A stretch of DNA of 64,000 bases from Cryptomeria japonica (lineage: Eukaryota; Streptophyta; Pinopsida; Cupressales; Cupressaceae), in the NCBI RefSeq assembly GCF_030272615.1, contig NC_081414.1:239107233-239171232 (forward strand), in the 5' to 3' direction. Under the pieces are notes generated by a model, which saw only the letters and a list, made by a program, of their open reading frames with translations, did no database searches and was not told the DNA's origin. The translations under genes and the position numbers were made by a program. Positions 63,226-64,000 of this stretch are shown here, piece by piece. Within the stretch, counting starts at the first letter, position 1, and each line of letters starts with the position of its first letter.

Positions 63226-64000
63226 CGATGAAGGAGAATGGATCCTTGTAATAGGATGCAAATCTTTATTATCATCATTCATGTCCACTTGAGAGGTAAG
63301 AGAGTCCTTTTGTATTAAGTTGTTGGGTTGGGAAGGAGAGTTTTCATCATCTAATGTTTCATTTCTACTTATGTCATATCATCAAGGAAATGTATAACAT
63401 CATCTTGTCTCAAAACATGTTGATGGTTACATGATAAGCTCTAGGAGAACAAGGAGGAACTAAGGTTATAGATGTGTTGAGAGTTTTATTGACAATGTTC
63501 GAAGCATGTTTCTCTTGTACCAAAGTAACCTTATGAGAAGAGGACTTGTCATTACTTTTCAATGCTACATCTCTATTGGACAGATCATTGATAGAAGTAT
63601 TAAGCATTTCCTCATGAATAAGGGAAACTCTATGAGAGGTAGAAGCATTATTCATCTCAACATCATTTATGGGAGGATTAACAAAGGTACCAATTGAAAC
63701 ATCCACTAAATCTTTAATGAAATCCAAACATGTTCAATGAACATCTTTAGAAATAGCATCACCTAACAACATGAAATCCTTTAGAAATCAAGCAAATGTT
63801 GGAAACTTCTTTGAAAGCTTCATTATGTAATACATTAGGATGCAATGAATCAATGCAAGAAAAATGAAGTGAAATAGGCCTCCTTTCAACATGTGAATTT
63901 TGATAAAATGTAACTAATGAGCAATGTGATCAAATGTGAAAATGCAAACCAATCAGATTTTGTAAGATTCTTAATTAAAATCAAATTTGAAAACTCCCAA
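63226..64000. other. Unassigned stretch to the window end
   Basis: A 105-codon open frame on the minus strand (63727-63410, MDFIKDLVDVSIGTFVNPPIN) is polar and Ser/Asn-rich and not recognised; it may be a retroelement gag part. No other feature. Confidence 0.3.

Overview
The window looks like nuclear DNA from a seed plant with a large, repeat-rich genome, most likely a conifer or another gymnosperm. The grounds are long gene-free stretches, many decayed LTR retrotransposons of the plant Copia and Ty3/Gypsy types, a plant LINE, a tRNA-derived SINE, and three intronless PPR-DYW RNA-editing-factor genes of the land-plant type. Nothing bacterial, viral or plasmid-like is present. I found no rRNA gene, functional tRNA gene, CRISPR array or spliced gene that I could support. 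The species call is inference; the repeat and gene calls come from reading the sequence.

Layout. 1-2522: unassigned DNA. 2528-9100: a complete but dead Copia element with two LTRs of about 1.2 kb and a 5-bp target duplication. 9106-12140: an L1-type LINE remnant with an internal deletion, split at 10598-10789 by a SINE that has its own 10-bp target duplication. 13751-14503: a cluster of eight 35-bp palindromes. 16070-18310 (minus): Gypsy gag-protease remains. 19750-20880 (minus): Copia integrase-RT remains, followed by a GC-richer segment of unknown origin. 21150-24560, 32765-36500 and 44500-48240: three copies of one duplicated PPR gene unit. 25581-28110: microsatellites and a diverged 355-bp satellite. 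36510-43430: nested retroelement debris (Gypsy gag fused to integrase, a very long 3' LTR, a solo LTR with target duplication). 50541-57415 (minus): an LTR element whose pol region is replaced by a long open region of unknown function. 58327-59275: diverged short tandem repeats. 60610-62912 (minus): a young 2.3-kb LTR element with no coding capacity.

The only gene that looks fully functional is the middle PPR copy (33053-35437, 794 residues, complete DYW cytidine-deaminase domain). The left copy is a pseudogene with many frameshifts. The right copy keeps a 702-residue open frame but has a broken 5' end and has lost the DYW domain. The three copies share 5' and 3' flanking sequence, so whole units of about 3.5-4 kb were duplicated and later pushed apart by repeats.

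The most novel items are the element at 50541-57415 (coiled-coil plus four zinc knuckles, then an unknown ORF of about 1060 codons, no pol) and the 35-bp palindrome cluster, where at least one unit has paired changes in both arms.
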